A DNA stretch of 6,248 bases, from positions 1-6,248 of the forward strand of contig CAJXME010000070.1 in the NCBI GenBank assembly GCA_913056245.1. Direction: 5' to 3'. The notes beneath the pieces were generated by a model. That model did no database searches and was not told where the DNA came from. It was given only the letters and a program-made list of their open reading frames with translations. The DNA is from an uncultured Alphaproteobacteria bacterium. GTDB lineage: Bacteria > Pseudomonadota > Alphaproteobacteria > Puniceispirillales > UBA1172. Both the position numbers and the translations under genes were made by a program. Shown in pieces: positions 5,373-6,248 of this stretch (position 1 is its first letter; each line of letters opens with the position of its first letter).

Positions 5373-6248
5373 ATGCGCGCAGCCGATTTGCTTATAAAAG
5401 CCATTATTTCTAGTGGTACCGATACGGTGTTCAGTCTTTCGGGCAACCAGATCATGTCGGTTTATGACGCCGCGATTGATCAGCCGATCAATCTGGTGCA
5501 TACGCGCCATGAAGCGGGAGCGGTTTACATGGCCGATGGCTATGCCCGCGCCTCAGGCAAAACTGGTATAGCGCTTGTCACCGCGGCGCCGGGCTTCACC
5601 AATGCCATCAGCCCTTTATATGCTATTTCCGCAACCGAAACCCCGCTGGTCTTGCTTTCAGGCGATAGCCCCGTGAGCAAAGACAAATTGATGCCGTTTC
5701 AAAAAATAGATCAGCAAGAAGTCGCGCGGCCTTTGGTGAAAGAAACATGGCGCCTTTCGCATCCTGATCGGATTGGTCATGACCTTGCCAGCGCGATCGC
5801 CTTGGCGCAATCAGGTCGGCCGGGCCCAGTGCATCTTTCTTTGCCTGAAGATATTTTGACCGCCACGGTTGAAGAAAGCCAAGACGTGACGCCAGATCAA
5901 TTCACCCTCGAAGCGGTTTCGCTTGGCAGTGCGGATTTGCCTTCGGTTTTAAGCATCATTGATCGCGCCGAATTCCCGCTGATTATCACCGGCCCATCCT
6001 TGCATCCAAGCCGCGCGCCCGGCGTTGCTGAAAAACTGATGAAAGCCCTTAATATTCCGGTGATTTGCATGCAAAGCCCCCGCGGTCTCAATGATCCGGC
6101 CATGGGCAAGATCAGAGAGGTTATCGCCGCTGCCGATAGCCTGATTCTGATTGATAAAGATGTCGATTTCACCTTGGCCTCTGGGGATTTAGACCATGTC
6201 CCCGCCAATAATGTCGTGCTAATTGCCAGCAACGCTGAAACGATCGCC
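5373..6248 (+). CDS. Acetolactate-synthase-like thiamine diphosphate enzyme, N-terminal part (cut by window edge)
   Basis: 292 codons are open to the right edge, about half of a normal 540-600-residue enzyme. The pyrimidine-binding domain (about 1-165) has GTDTVFSLSGNQIM (15-28), RHEAGAVYMADGYARA (45-60) with the cofactor-activating Glu47, a TAAPGFTN loop (70-77) in place of the common TxGPGxxN, FQKID (109-113) and GRPGPVHLSLPEDI (148-161). The central domain starts near 188 and includes SPRGLNDP (235-242). Family members carry out carboligation or decarboxylation of 2-keto acids. Because Glu47 is present, this is not a typical glyoxylate carboligase, where Val replaces that Glu. The TPP-binding GDG...N motif is outside the window. 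The ATG at 5373 fits the family N-terminus; no Shine-Dalgarno is obvious before it. The substrate is unknown. Confidence 0.9.
   Translation, partial: MRAADLLIKAIISSGTDTVFSLSGNQIMSVYDAAIDQPINLVHTRHEAGAVYMADGYARASGKTGIALVTAAPGFTNAISPLYAISATETPLVLLSGDSPVSKDKLMPFQKIDQQEVARPLVKETWRLSHPDRIGHDLASAIALAQSGRPGPVHLSLPEDILTATVEESQDVTPDQFTLEAVSLGSADLPSVLSIIDRAEFPLIITGPSLHPSRAPGVAEKLMKALNIPVICMQSPRGLNDPAMGKIREVIAAADSLILIDKDVDFTLASGDLDHVPANNVVLIASNAETIA

Noticed and set aside
5259..5510. An 83-codon minus-strand open frame across the control region and the start of the thiamine diphosphate gene
   Set aside because: It overlaps the real gene start antisense and shows no family motif. Its apparent length comes from AT-rich intergenic DNA plus coding shadow.
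5373..6248. Glyoxylate carboligase (gcl) as the identity of the thiamine diphosphate enzyme
   Set aside because: The neighbouring reductase makes it tempting, but the cofactor-activating Glu47 is present, whereas glyoxylate carboligase has Val there.

Overview
The window holds pieces of what look like two different bacterial genomes, joined near position 555. Positions 1 to about 555 are the tail of an amino-acid biosynthesis operon on the minus strand: the end of hisF, all of hisI and the start of trpE, packed with overlapping stops and starts. The hisF-hisI-trpE order is common in Actinobacteria, and this stretch writes lysine almost only as AAG. From about 555 to the end, the genes look alphaproteobacterial. 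A marine, SAR116-like lineage is possible but unproven. Lysine there is mostly AAA. The two halves meet inside one 75-codon reading frame whose N-terminal half is a beta-keto acid cleavage enzyme (BKACE) and whose C-terminal half is HisF. A metagenome-assembly or amplification chimera is the simplest explanation.

Layout, left to right: trpE start (minus, cut by the window edge); hisI (minus); the BKACE/HisF chimeric frame (minus); pgi, glucose-6-phosphate isomerase (minus); a divergent promoter region with a strong inverted repeat; a small flavodoxin-like protein (plus); an EamA/DMT ten-helix exporter (plus); a cold-shock protein (minus, convergent with the exporter); a 3-hydroxyisobutyrate dehydrogenase-family reductase (minus); a 276-base AT-rich divergent control region with a three-part inverted repeat; and the first 292 codons of an acetolactate-synthase-like thiamine diphosphate enzyme (plus, cut by the window edge).

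Most genes are ordinary housekeeping or central-metabolism functions. In the right-hand part, the divergent reductase and thiamine diphosphate enzyme may form a functional pair (carboligation or decarboxylation followed by reduction), perhaps under a shared regulator binding the repeats between them. I see no tRNA, rRNA, CRISPR array, insertion sequence, toxin-antitoxin pair or defence system, and no convincing undescribed multi-gene system. The points most worth checking are the chimeric junction and the repeat element at 5207-5256.
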